Positions 18,625 to 26,578 of a stretch of DNA of 64,000 nt are shown here, one piece after another. The first letter of the stretch is position 1, and each line of letters begins with the position of its first letter. The notes under the pieces are model-generated. The model was not told where the DNA came from. It saw nothing but the letters and a program-made list of their open reading frames with translations, and ran no database searches. Both the position numbers and the translations under genes were made by a program. Source of the DNA: Bacteroidota bacterium (lineage in GTDB: Bacteria; Bacteroidota; Bacteroidia; B-17B0; Aurantibacillaceae); assembly GCA_013298715.1 (NCBI GenBank), contig JAAFIQ010000001.1:124001-188000 (forward strand), written 5' to 3'.

Positions 18625-19095
18625 TTAAATCCTGTAAAATTTTTTTAATTGTTCTGCGTCAATAATATCTTTGGGCCTTCTAGATTGCTCTTTTTCACTA
18701 ATTAGCGTGTTAATGTGTACTACTTTTATTTCAACATCAGTGGCTAATTTAAAATTGTTTGCCATGTGATAGCATTCTTCAAAATTTTCTTTCTTAAAAA
18801 ATTGCATTTCACTCATTAAATCAATTCGTATTCCATTATCTAACATTATCTCCGAATAACCTGCAATAAAAGGTAAATTCATATAAACCTCTGCACCTTC
18901 AATTCCATATTTTTTTAGAGCTTTAATAAAATTTATTCTGTTCTCTTTTGTGTCATCAATCCAAATGTCAATATCACCAGTTGTTCTATTAAATCCATGA
19001 TAGTTTACTGCTAAGCCACCAACTAAAATAAACTTTACATTTTCAGAAAAAAGGCTTTTAAAAAATAAAATTATTTCTTCCTCAAACAAATCCAT
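18625..19095 (-). CDS. Nucleotidyltransferase-fold protein (AbiEii/DUF6036-like)
   Basis: The 156-aa protein has the polymerase-beta superfamily pattern: [11 protein letters not shown] (the hG-G start), GDIDIWID with two aspartates, and a third aspartate in [10 protein letters not shown]. The compact form, followed by a C-terminal [11 protein letters not shown], is typical of AbiEii/DUF6036-type nucleotidyltransferases. Some of these are toxins of type IV-like toxin-antitoxin systems. Its ATG overlaps the stop of the 61-aa gene upstream (TAATG), which makes that gene the natural partner candidate. Location between sufA and sufB is unusual. Toxicity is not shown by the sequence. Confidence 0.8.
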   Translation of the reverse strand: MDLFEEEIILFFKSLFSENVKFILVGGLAVNYHGFNRTTGDIDIWIDDTKENRINFIKALKKYGIEGAEVYMNLPFIAGYSEIMLDNGIRIDLMSEMQFFKKENFEECYHMANNFKLATDVEIKVVHINTLISEKEQSRRPKDIIDAEQLKKFYRI

Positions 19096-19280
19096 TACTT
19101 CCTAATAATAATTCCTTTTTTAAATGTTGATTTATCTTTTTGCGAAAACATTAAACCTAATCTCATTAGCTTAAACGCTTTATTTATTCGTTCGCTATAT
19201 GATAAATTAAAATCTTCAATCAACCGTTGTTCATTAATTTCGTTAATAATGGCATTGTTATGAATTATAATTTGTGCCAT
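19095..19280 (-). CDS. Small protein (61 aa) coupled to the nucleotidyltransferase gene
   Basis: I do not recognise the family. Starting at the ATG at 19280 (MAQIIIHN), 2 bp after the sufA-type stop, the product has 61 aa; a longer reading from 19313 would run back over sufA and is unlikely. It is mostly helical, with a basic C-terminus (KKGIIIRK) and a conserved-looking segment LSYSERINKAFKLMRLG. This segment resembles the short partner proteins that precede many Bacteroidota nucleotidyltransferases. A regulatory or antitoxin role is inferred only from the TAATG junction with the next gene. Confidence 0.65.
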   Translation of the reverse strand: MAQIIIHNNAIINEINEQRLIEDFNLSYSERINKAFKLMRLGLMFSQKDKSTFKKGIIIRK

Positions 19281-19282
19281 TT

Positions 19283-19609
19283 TTAAACTGAAAATGATTC
19301 TCCACAACCGCATGTGCGGTTGGCATTAGGATTATTAAACACAAAGCCTTTACCATTTAAGCCACCGGTGTATTCCAACTCAGTTCCTACCAAATACAAA
19401 AAGCTTTTTCTATCTACCACAATTTTAATCCCCTTGTCTTCAAATTCTTGGTCTCCGTCCTTTTTTACACTATCAAATTCAAGTTTATAAGATAAACCAG
19501 AGCAACCACCGCCTTCAACTCCAACTCTAATAAAAGCGCCTTCAGGTTGGTTCTCTTCCCTCATTAAATTAAGGGCATGATTTTTTGCATTTTCGCTAAC
19601 CGTAATCAT
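19283..19609 (-). CDS. sufA: A-type Fe-S carrier/scaffold (SufA/IscA/ErpA family)
   Basis: A-type proteins receive Fe-S clusters from the scaffold and deliver them to apo-proteins. The 108-aa protein has all three conserved cysteines: C36 in GGGCSGLSY and C100/C102 in CGCGESFSV. It is the first gene of the SUF operon. Assignment as SufA rests on context; by sequence IscA or ErpA is equally possible. Confidence 0.93.
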   Translation of the reverse strand: MITVSENAKNHALNLMREENQPEGAFIRVGVEGGGCSGLSYKLEFDSVKKDGDQEFEDKGIKIVVDRKSFLYLVGTELEYTGGLNGKGFVFNNPNANRTCGCGESFSV

Positions 19610-19646
19610 AATTTGTTGATTTTAAGTTATTTATATTCTATTCTTA

Positions 19647-19663
19647 ATTAGATTAATTCTAAT
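19647..19663 (-). promoter_or_regulatory. Inverted repeat in the SUF operon leader, candidate operator
   Basis: ATTAGA-TTAAT-TCTAAT is a perfect 6-bp inverted repeat with a 5-bp spacer. It lies 8 bp downstream of the predicted -7 element, across or just after the predicted transcription start, a repressor-like position. The regulator is unknown. An Rrf2/IscR-type or Fur-type factor would fit the pathway, but the sequence is not a clear match to either consensus. Confidence 0.45.
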
Positions 19664-19670
19664 CTCATTA

Positions 19671-19678
19671 CAAAGATA
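19671..19678 (-). promoter_or_regulatory. -7 element of the SUF operon promoter
   Basis: Read on the minus strand this is TATCTTTG, a match to TAnnTTTG, about 60 bp upstream of the sufA-type ATG. No convincing -33 TTTG is present 19-20 bp further upstream, so activity may depend on a regulator. Confidence 0.5.
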
Positions 19679-19786
19679 CCCTTTTTATGGTATATTTTAT
19701 AAAATATAAACATTAAAAATGTAAAAAGTGTTTAAAAAAGTATTGTTCTATTTTGTAAAAAGTAAGACCTTTACGAAAAATAACCT

Positions 19787-20602
19787 ATGAAAAAACTTCT
19801 TTTATCAATACTTGTAATGTTTAGTTGCTTAATTAACGGACAAAAACTAGACACTTTAAATTTGTATTATCTTAATAACAGTCCGTTTGCATATGAAGAA
19901 AATGGTGCTGCCACTGGTTTAGAGGTAGATATTATCAAGGAATATGCATCATGGTTAAAAACTAAAAAGAATACAACTGTTCATCTGAACTTTAAAGCAT
20001 TTAATAATTTTGATGAGCTTTATTCGGCAGTTAAAAAAGGTGGTTCAAAAGTAATAGGCCTTAGCTCAGCAACTATTAAGGAAGACCGAGAAAAAGAGGT
20101 TGATTTTAGTCCTGCCTATTTAAAAAATACCACATTATTGGTTACTAATGGAAGTGTACCAACGCTTAAAAATAATTCAAAAGAAGAGATAACTAAATGT
20201 TTAGCAAATTTAGAGGCTGTAACGGTTGAAAACAGTACTTATTCTGGCTACTTAAATAGTTTAAAGAAAAATGCCTTACCAAATTTAAAAATAAATACAG
20301 TTTCTAAAATTAGCGATATAACAAGCCAAATAGCAGATAATGCTAAAATGTTTGGTTATGTTGACGTAGTTAACTTTTGGTACTATATCAAAAATAATTC
20401 TACCAAATATTTAAAAATTCAAAAAGTATTAAGCAACAATAGCGAGAGTTTTGGATTTTTAATGCCGAAAAATGGTTTAAACAAAAATTTAATTAACGAG
20501 TTTTTTGAAAGTGGTTTTGGTTTTACATCAACAAAAAATTACCACCAAATTTTAGAAAAATATTTGAGCTACGAAGTTTTACAAAGTGTAGAAATTGAAT
20601 AA
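19787..20602 (+). CDS. Periplasmic solute-binding protein, family 3 type (orphan, copy 1)
   Basis: The 271-aa protein has a signal peptide (LLLSILVMFSCLINGQ). The rest resembles family 3 extracellular solute-binding proteins: TGLEVDIIKEYASWL near the N-terminus, then EKEVDFSPAYLKNTTLLVTN, and FGYVDVVNFWYYI in the second lobe. These proteins bind amino acids or similar small ligands. There is no ABC permease or ATPase nearby, so it may act in sensing or have a non-transport role. A paralogue follows at 20759 after a terminator. Ligand unknown. Confidence 0.8.
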   Translation: MKKLLLSILVMFSCLINGQKLDTLNLYYLNNSPFAYEENGAATGLEVDIIKEYASWLKTKKNTTVHLNFKAFNNFDELYSAVKKGGSKVIGLSSATIKEDREKEVDFSPAYLKNTTLLVTNGSVPTLKNNSKEEITKCLANLEAVTVENSTYSGYLNSLKKNALPNLKINTVSKISDITSQIADNAKMFGYVDVVNFWYYIKNNSTKYLKIQKVLSNNSESFGFLMPKNGLNKNLINEFFESGFGFTSTKNYHQILEKYLSYEVLQSVEIE

Positions 20603-20624
20603 TTTTGTTTTAGAGATGAGTGAA

Positions 20625-20660
20625 AAAAGGGCGGCTTTTTACAAGCTGCTCTTTTCTTTT
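20625..20660 (+). terminator. Rho-independent terminator after the first solute-binding protein gene
   Basis: AAAAGGGCGGCTT (20625-20637) pairs with AAGCTGCTCTTTT (20643-20655) through 13 positions, two of them G-T wobbles, around a TTTAC loop. A T-rich tail follows. The copy 2 gene downstream is therefore probably transcribed from its own promoter. Confidence 0.75.
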
Positions 20661-20758
20661 TCTTAAAAATTTATAATTCCTTATTAACAAAGTCTTGCTT
20701 ATAAACTTTTTATTGAAAATTCAGTATAACCGTTATTCCAACTAACTTTATAAATTAA

Positions 20759-21565
20759 TTGAAATTAAAAACTTTTATAATTATTACCTTTTTAATTCTT
20801 TGGAATGCTATTTATTCTCAAGATACCATTAATATTAACTTCTTTATAAGTCAGCCTTTTTGTACAAACAACAACAATACACCAGGAGGATTAGAAATTG
20901 ACATTATCAATGATTATTTATTATGGCTCAAGGTTAATAAAAAACAAAATATTGCAGTAAAATATAATCCATTTACAGATTTTAATGAATTCTACAGCAA
21001 AACTAAAAGCAGCAACAAAAATACGATTGGCCTTGGCTCAGTTTCTATTACTCAAGAAAGGCAAAAAGAAGTTGATTTTACGGTTGGCTACATAAAAAAC
21101 GTAGCCTTTTGTATAACCAATGGAAACGCTGCTGACATTAAAACCAAAGCCCAAGGTGAGATTGTAAAAACATTAAATATTATGTCGGCTATTACAATTA
21201 GCAACACTTCTTTAGAAAAACATTGCATTGAGTTAAAAAAAACTTTTTTACCTGAACTTAAAATTAAATACTTAGCTACATCTACAGATATACTAAATGA
21301 ATTAGCAAAAAACGTTTTAAGTTTTGGGTATGTTGATGCTGTAGATTTTTGGTTTTATTTGAAAGCTAACCCAAGCAAATTTTTAAAAATGCAACGTGTT
21401 TTAAACCAATCAAAAGATGTTCTAGGCTTTGTATTACCTAAAGGAAGTATTCATAAAACGCAGTTCAACGAATTTTTTACCGCCTACAAAACAGGTAAAA
21501 ATTACCGCAACTTGTTAGAAAAATATTTGGGCAGTTACATGACTCAAAACCTTGCCGTGAACTAA
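20759..21565 (+). CDS. Periplasmic solute-binding protein, family 3 type (orphan, copy 2)
   Basis: This 268-aa paralogue of the preceding gene starts with TTG. No ATG lies in frame before the conserved part, and TTG places a good signal peptide (FIIITFLILWNAIYSQ) at the N-terminus. Shared blocks include GGLEIDIINDYLLWLK, QKEVDFTVGYIKN and FGYVDAVDFWFYLK, each matching the equivalent block of copy 1. The pair arose by tandem duplication and has diverged widely. No transport components adjoin it. Confidence 0.78.
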   Translation: MKLKTFIIITFLILWNAIYSQDTININFFISQPFCTNNNNTPGGLEIDIINDYLLWLKVNKKQNIAVKYNPFTDFNEFYSKTKSSNKNTIGLGSVSITQERQKEVDFTVGYIKNVAFCITNGNAADIKTKAQGEIVKTLNIMSAITISNTSLEKHCIELKKTFLPELKIKYLATSTDILNELAKNVLSFGYVDAVDFWFYLKANPSKFLKMQRVLNQSKDVLGFVLPKGSIHKTQFNEFFTAYKTGKNYRNLLEKYLGSYMTQNLAVN

Positions 21566-21602
21566 TTTTTTTATTCCAGAGTTATCACTATTTTTACGAT
21601 GT

Positions 21603-22190
21603 ATGCAAAAAATTACTGAAATAAAAGAGTATTATACAGTTAAACGCAAAGAGAATGTAAATGGCGTAACTACAGAAGTAGAAAAAAAACTCACTCGTTT
21701 TAAAGATGTAAATACGGTTTCAGGCTGGCCAAGATTTGGGCATTACCTTTTGGATTATATCTGTTTTGCCATTTTTAGTTTTATAGTTTGGGCAATTATA
21801 GGTGTAATTTTGGCATTAATGGGTTATGCTTATTTAATTGATGACGAAGGTGGATTTGAAATTATTGCCCGCATAATTAATTGGCTAGTTTTATTTCCTA
21901 CCTATTATATAATTTTTGAAAGCTCAATGGGAAGCTCATTAGGCAAAGCAATTATGGGAAGGGTAGTAGTAGATGAATATGGAAACAAGCCAAGCTTTAG
22001 TCAAATAATAAAACGCTCCTTTTCACGAGCTGTACCTTTTGAAGCATTCTCGTGCTTAGGCGAAAGAGGATGGCATGATAACTGGAGCGACACATACGTT
22101 TTAAGAAAAAAAGATTTAGAAGATTTAAAACTTGCAATTAAAATTAACAACCTTTCCGCAGAATTACCAAACACTCCTGATACGTTATGA
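21603..22190 (+). CDS. RDD family membrane protein
   Basis: A 195-aa inner-membrane protein with the RDD signature: PRFGHYLLDYICF at the start of the first hydrophobic segment, a second hydrophobic segment near residues 96-112, and the hallmark SLGKAIMGRVVVDEYGNKPSF loop, summarised as G-K-x-x-x-G-R. RDD proteins are poorly characterised, with some linked to ion transport. It starts about 37 bp after copy 2 of the solute-binding protein and overlaps the DUF3109 gene by 4 bp. Function is unknown. Confidence 0.88.
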   Translation: MQKITEIKEYYTVKRKENVNGVTTEVEKKLTRFKDVNTVSGWPRFGHYLLDYICFAIFSFIVWAIIGVILALMGYAYLIDDEGGFEIIARIINWLVLFPTYYIIFESSMGSSLGKAIMGRVVVDEYGNKPSFSQIIKRSFSRAVPFEAFSCLGERGWHDNWSDTYVLRKKDLEDLKLAIKINNLSAELPNTPDTL

Positions 22191-22768
22191 TAGCAATTAA
22201 AGACACATTAATAAGTGAAAATGTATTGGAAAAAAAATTTGTATGTGATTTGAATGCCTGCAAAGGAGAATGCTGTGTAGCAGGCGACAGCGGCGCTCCA
22301 TTAGATAAAGACGAATTAACAATAATTGATTCAATACTTCCAAAAGTAAAGCCATACATGCGTAAAGAAGGAATTGCAGCAGTAAAAAAACATGGCTCAT
22401 ACGTGGTAGATGGCGATGGCGATTACACAACCACATTAGTTAGTGAAGGTGCAGAATGCGCCTTTGTTTTTTTTGATGAGAATAAGATTGCAAAATGTGC
22501 CATTGAACAAGCCTATTTAGATAAAGTGATAGATTGGCAAAAACCTATTAGCTGCCATTTATACCCAATTAGAATAAGCAAATTAAAAACCTACGAAGCA
22601 GTAAATTACCATAGTTGGAGCGTTTGCAAACCCGCCTGCGCGTGTGGTAAAAAATTAGATGTACCCGTTTACAAATTTTTAAAAGCTCCATTAGTTCGCA
22701 AATATGGAAAAGAATGGTACAAAGAATTAGAAAAAAGTGCAGAAATTTATTTAAAGAAAAATAAGTAA
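22187..22768 (+). CDS. DUF3109 family cysteine-rich protein
   Basis: This 193-aa protein carries the DUF3109 N-terminal motif CNLNACKGECC, then GDSGAPLDKDEL, a central CAIEQAYLD with ISCHLYPIRI, and CKPACACGKK. The spaced cysteines resemble the YkgJ/zinc- or iron-chelating families, so metal binding, possibly an Fe-S or zinc site, is likely but unproven. Its ATG overlaps the RDD gene stop by 4 bp (ATGA). It is common in Bacteroidota; role unknown. Confidence 0.88.
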   Translation: MIAIKDTLISENVLEKKFVCDLNACKGECCVAGDSGAPLDKDELTIIDSILPKVKPYMRKEGIAAVKKHGSYVVDGDGDYTTTLVSEGAECAFVFFDENKIAKCAIEQAYLDKVIDWQKPISCHLYPIRISKLKTYEAVNYHSWSVCKPACACGKKLDVPVYKFLKAPLVRKYGKEWYKELEKSAEIYLKKNK

Positions 22769-22777
22769 CTTACAAAA

Positions 22778-23710
22778 ATGAATAAAATTTTAATTACTGG
22801 CAGTAACGGTTTACTTGGTCAAAAATTGGTTTATAAACTAAGAAACAAAACCAATATTAAGTGCATTGCCACCGCCAGAGGCGAAAACAGATTACTTGCT
22901 AAGGATGGTTACGAGTATGCAACACTAGATATTACCAACAGAAATAACGTAGAAGAAATTTTTTCGACCTATTTGCCTGATGTTGTAATAAACACTGCTG
23001 CTATGACAAACGTAGACGCCTGTGAAACAGATAAAGAGAATTGTTGGGCAATGAATGTAAACGCCCTTGATTATCAAGTTTCAGTTTTAGAAAATTTAAA
23101 ACAACACAACCCAAATTACAATCCTCACTTTATTCATTTAAGTACCGATTTTATTTTTGATGGCACTCACGGACCTCTTGATGAACAAGCAATCCCAAAT
23201 CCACTTAGCTATTACGCCGAAAGTAAGCTAGCAGCCGAAGTGATTGTACAAAAAAGTAATTTACATTGGGCAATTGCTCGTACAGTGCTTGTTTACGGCA
23301 TTGTAGACAATATGAGCAGAAACAATATTGTTTTGTGGGTGAAACAAAATTTAGAACAAGGCAAAGTTATTAATGTAGTAGATGACCAATTCAGAACACC
23401 AACCCTTGCAGAAGATTTAGCCGATGGCTGTATCTTAATTGCCGAAAAAAAGGCGCAAGGCATTTATAATATTAGTGGAAAAGATTTTTATAGCATATTA
23501 GAATTGGCGCAAGTTGTGGCTGATTACTACAAATTAGATAAATCACTAATAAAACCGAGCAAGAGTGCAGACATTAAACAACCTGCCAAACGCCCGCCAA
23601 TTACAGGTTTTATTATTGATAAGGCGAAAAATGAACTAGGTTACAGTCCGCATAGTTTTGTAGAAGGAATACAGCTATTAGAAGAGCAAATTAAATTAAT
23701 AAACAAATAG
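22778..23710 (+). CDS. dTDP-4-dehydrorhamnose reductase-like (RmlD) SDR protein
   Basis: A 310-aa extended short-chain dehydrogenase. It has the nucleotide-binding GSNGLLGQKL near residues 7-16, a VVINTAAMTNVDACE block, STDFIFDG, and the catalytic YYAESKLAAE with Tyr-x3-Lys. These blocks match RmlD. No rmlA, rmlB or rmlC adjoins it, so the substrate may be a different NDP-sugar or other ligand. It lies 9 bp after DUF3109 and upstream of a polysaccharide flippase gene. Confidence 0.85.
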   Translation: MNKILITGSNGLLGQKLVYKLRNKTNIKCIATARGENRLLAKDGYEYATLDITNRNNVEEIFSTYLPDVVINTAAMTNVDACETDKENCWAMNVNALDYQVSVLENLKQHNPNYNPHFIHLSTDFIFDGTHGPLDEQAIPNPLSYYAESKLAAEVIVQKSNLHWAIARTVLVYGIVDNMSRNNIVLWVKQNLEQGKVINVVDDQFRTPTLAEDLADGCILIAEKKAQGIYNISGKDFYSILELAQVVADYYKLDKSLIKPSKSADIKQPAKRPPITGFIIDKAKNELGYSPHSFVEGIQLLEEQIKLINK

Positions 23711-23794
23711 AGTTTACATAACTTAGTTAATATCTTAGCATTTCTAGCACTAACACAATAATCTTTTTACCTAATTTTAGTTATTAAAATTTAG

Positions 23795-25282
23795 GTGTCA
23801 AATCCATTAAAAAAATTAGCAAGTCAAACAGTAATTTATGGTTTGGGTAGTATTTTACCTCGTATCATAAACTACTTATTTTCATTAGCGCTTACCTATA
23901 TTTTTAAAACGCCTTCGGATTTGGCTTCTAACACCATGTTTTACGCTTATATAAGTTTTGCCAATATCATTTTTACTTATGGCATGGAAACAGCCTTTTT
24001 TAATTTTTCAAATAGATTAGAAGACAAAAATAAAGTATACTCTACCGCACTGATTTCGCATTTATGTAGCACCTTGTTCTTTACCTTACTAATTATTCTT
24101 TGTTCAAATCCAGTTGCTCGGTTAATTGATTATCCTGATAACAGCAATTTTGTTATATGGTGTGTGTTAATTGTAGCGACAGATACCATCACTGCTCTAC
24201 CATCTGCTCGATTGAGGTTGAACAACCAAGCTAAAAAATTCGCCCTACTAAAAATTACCAATGTTATTGTATACTTAGTAATTAGTATTTTTTATTTGGT
24301 ATTTTGCAAAAACGCTTTCGAAAAAAATGAAACTGGGTTCTTAGCTGCCTGCTACAATCCCTCTATTGGAGTAGGTTACGCCTTTCTTGCACAATTAGTT
24401 GCAAACTTGGCTAATATTTTATTTCTCAGAAAAGAGTTTACCGGCTTTGCATTCACATTCGATTATCAGTTATTTAAAAAATTATTCAAATATGCGTGGC
24501 CATTACTAATTTTAGGCTTAGCAGGCATGGTAAACGAAACATTTGACAGATTGATAATTGCCTATCTTTTGCCCGAAGACATTGCTAAAACAGAAGTTGG
24601 TATATACGGCGCCTGCTACAAAATTTCGATACTTATGACAATTTTTATACAGGCATTCAAATATGCTGCCGAACCATTTTTTTTCAATAAAGGCAAAGAT
24701 AAAAATTCTAAACTCTTAAATGCCCTAGTAATGAAATACTTTGTTATTTTTTGTTGTGTTATTTTTTTATTTACAACTTTAAATTTAGATATCATTAAAT
24801 ACGCCATAAGTAGCGAATACAGAATTGGTATTAAAGTAGCCCCCATTTTATTACTCGCAAATTTATTTTTGGGTGTGTTCTTAAATTTATCTATTTGGTA
24901 CAAACTTACGGGGCAAACTAAATTTGGTGCGGTTGTTACAATTATTGGAGCGGTTATTACACTTATTATCAATTTTAAATTTATACCAACATACAGTTAC
25001 ATGGCAGCGGCATGGGCAACCTTTGTAGCCTATTTATTTATGATGATTATTTCGTATTTTTTAGGAAAAAAATATTACCCAATCAACTACAATTTAAGAG
25101 CTATTGGTGTTTTCTTTTTCTTAGCCTTAGGCTTTTACTTTTTATCATTCCTTTGGCAAAGTTTGTCGAGTACAATTTTAAAACTACTACTAAACAACTT
25201 ATTATTTATTTTGTACTTGTATTTGTTTTATAAACTCGAATTTAATAACCTAAAAAAAATTAAGAGCAGTGATTTCAGTTAA
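23795..25282 (+). CDS. Polysaccharide/lipid-linked oligosaccharide flippase (MATE/MurJ-like superfamily)
   Basis: This 495-aa protein has about 12-14 hydrophobic segments and the N-terminal pattern [22 protein letters not shown] seen in Bacteroidota polysaccharide-biosynthesis proteins. It contains [12 protein letters not shown], which resembles the conserved segment of the flippase family. It most likely moves a lipid-linked glycan across the inner membrane. The frame starts with GTG, fitting the conserved N-terminus exactly. It overlaps dut by 14 bp. Confidence 0.85.
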   Translation: MSNPLKKLASQTVIYGLGSILPRIINYLFSLALTYIFKTPSDLASNTMFYAYISFANIIFTYGMETAFFNFSNRLEDKNKVYSTALISHLCSTLFFTLLIILCSNPVARLIDYPDNSNFVIWCVLIVATDTITALPSARLRLNNQAKKFALLKITNVIVYLVISIFYLVFCKNAFEKNETGFLAACYNPSIGVGYAFLAQLVANLANILFLRKEFTGFAFTFDYQLFKKLFKYAWPLLILGLAGMVNETFDRLIIAYLLPEDIAKTEVGIYGACYKISILMTIFIQAFKYAAEPFFFNKGKDKNSKLLNALVMKYFVIFCCVIFLFTTLNLDIIKYAISSEYRIGIKVAPILLLANLFLGVFLNLSIWYKLTGQTKFGAVVTIIGAVITLIINFKFIPTYSYMAAAWATFVAYLFMMIISYFLGKKYYPINYNLRAIGVFFFLALGFYFLSFLWQSLSSTILKLLLNNLLFILYLYLFYKLEFNNLKKIKSSDFS

Positions 25283-25706
25283 CGTTATAAATAAAAGCAA
25301 ACACCAATTACCGTCCTATGCTACCGCACTAGCAGCAGGATTGGATTTAAGAGCAAATATTTCAGACGCAATAATATTGAAACCAATGCAACGCATACTA
25401 GTAGAAACAGGTTTGTATATTGAATTACCAGCTGGTTACGAAGCTCAAATTCGCCCAAGAAGCGGACTTGCTTTTAAAAACGGAATTACTGTTTTAAATT
25501 CGCCTGGCACAATTGATGCTGATTACAGAGGCGAGGTAAAAGTATTACTTATAAATTTATCTGATACCGATTTTGAAATTAAAGATGGGGAACGCATTGC
25601 GCAAATGGTGATTGCCAAACACGAGCAATTAAATTGGGTTGAAGTGAATGATTTAAATGAAAGTAAGCGAGGCGCTGGAGGCTTTGGTAGTACTGGGAAA
25701 ATTTAG
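25269..25706 (+). CDS. dut: Deoxyuridine 5'-triphosphate nucleotidohydrolase (dUTPase)
   Basis: Dut converts dUTP to dUMP and pyrophosphate, keeping uracil out of DNA. The 145-aa protein has the five trimeric dUTPase motifs: AAGLDLRA, the PRSGLA motif, [20 protein letters not shown] and the C-terminal [10 protein letters not shown]. It starts with GTG inside the 3' end of the flippase gene and has normal length. Confidence 0.96.
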   Translation: MISVNVINKSKHQLPSYATALAAGLDLRANISDAIILKPMQRILVETGLYIELPAGYEAQIRPRSGLAFKNGITVLNSPGTIDADYRGEVKVLLINLSDTDFEIKDGERIAQMVIAKHEQLNWVEVNDLNESKRGAGGFGSTGKI

Positions 25707-26305
25707 CCCTTTTTGACCTTATCCTTATTATTATATAGGGCTTGTTCAATAACCAAAAAAGGCAATAATTGCAAAGCTCTTAATAAAAATCATTTGCAAA
25801 GTGAAATCATACAAAAGCAAATAAATTCTTAAAAAAGACCTACTCTAAAATTTATTGAAAGTAATTAGGGTCTACTCGAATATTAAAAAAATTAACAATA
25901 GCAAGGCTGGATTGAAAAAATTAAAAAATAATCCGCAGGGGTAAATATTACAAATGCTAGTAAGTCTATAAAAAAAGCTTTGCATTAAAATTGACAAATA
26001 TTGCCGCTTTTTATGAATTTTGATTGATGACGGATTTTGTGCGCTGGCCAGTCGCCACGCGGAGCTAGGAAGGCGAGAATTAATTTTTCTTAGAAAATTC
26101 ATCGAGGGGGCTTGTCGTTTTTTTATTTTGCTAACAAAAAGTAATCGTGGCAAAATAAAAATTACGTCGATTGAATTTTCAAAAAAAATTAAGTGCGGGT
26201 GGGCATTCGCGGCGACTTGATTTTTTTGGTACTTTTTTTATTTAAGAAAAAAAGTAGAAAAAGAAAAATTGCTGAGTTTATGAGGAGATGCTAAATAAAC
26301 TTAAT
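25707..26305. other. Gene-free stretch with a structured repeat element
   Basis: No supportable gene is present. The first 300 bp after dut are AT-rich without clear structure. From 26050 to 26262 lies the two-hairpin element described separately. Two predicted frames inside it (26020-26220 plus, 25872-26153 minus) are rejected because they follow the inverted repeats and show no protein-like pattern. Confidence 0.7.
26050..26256. repeat. Structured intergenic element, copy A (nested inverted repeats plus 3' hairpin)
   Basis: Three arm pairs nest in one another: AGTCGCC (26050-26056) with GGCGACT (26211-26217); GAAAATTC-A-TCGA (26093-26105) with TCGA-TT-GAATTTTC (26167-26180); and TTTTTATTTTGC (26120-26131) with GCAAAATAAAAA (26150-26161). 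A second hairpin follows: TACTTTTTTT (26230-26239) with AAAAAAAGTA (26247-26256). The link between the two hairpins reads CTTGATTTTTT, identical to copy B near 33900. It lies between the convergent ends of dut and the DUF5522 gene. Confidence 0.7.
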
Positions 26306-26479
26306 TCAATCTTTTTTCCCCTCTACCCTACCCGTTTTTTTATTATACCCAAACGGACAATGCTTACACCCACTTTTGCAACAATGGCCGCGTTTTAAAT
26401 GGTACTTTTCAGTAAATACCTTAAACCCCTCTTTGTTGTAATAAAAATCATCGGGTTCAAGATTAGAAGCAGTAAACAT
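26306..26479 (-). CDS. DUF5522 family small cysteine-rich protein
   Basis: A 57-aa protein starting MFTASNLEPDDFYYN and carrying a tight cysteine cluster CCKSGCKHCPFGY. I recognise this as DUF5522, a family of very short Bacteroidota proteins with a C-C-x-S-G-C-x-H-C-P motif, found both alone and fused to other domains. Four cysteines and one histidine in ten residues suggest a zinc or Fe-S site. Function is unknown. The stop is 98 bp upstream on the sequence from no other gene; it is convergent with dut and about 100 bp from the redoxin gene. It is short enough to be missed by length cut-offs. Confidence 0.85.
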   Translation of the reverse strand: MFTASNLEPDDFYYNKEGFKVFTEKYHLKRGHCCKSGCKHCPFGYNKKTGRVEGKKD

Positions 26480-26578
26480 AACTAAGAAAAAAATTTTAAG
26501 AAACGAAATTAACTATAATATTTCACTGTTAAGGAACTTACTTTATAGTTAGTTAATTAAGTTAAAACAAGAATAAAT

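Noticed and set aside
19281-19313. Upstream extension of the 61-aa gene to 72 aa
   Set aside because: The extra residues overlap the sufA-type C-terminus; the ATG at 19280 follows its stop by 2 bp.
25700-25800. Possible insertion-sequence end after dut
   Set aside because: GGGCTTGTTCAATAACC looks like some IS termini, but no transposase, partner end or duplication is present.
26020-26220. Predicted plus-strand frame of 66 codons in the structured element
   Set aside because: It follows the inverted repeats and shows no protein-like pattern, and an overlapping minus-strand frame (25872-26153) is equally open.
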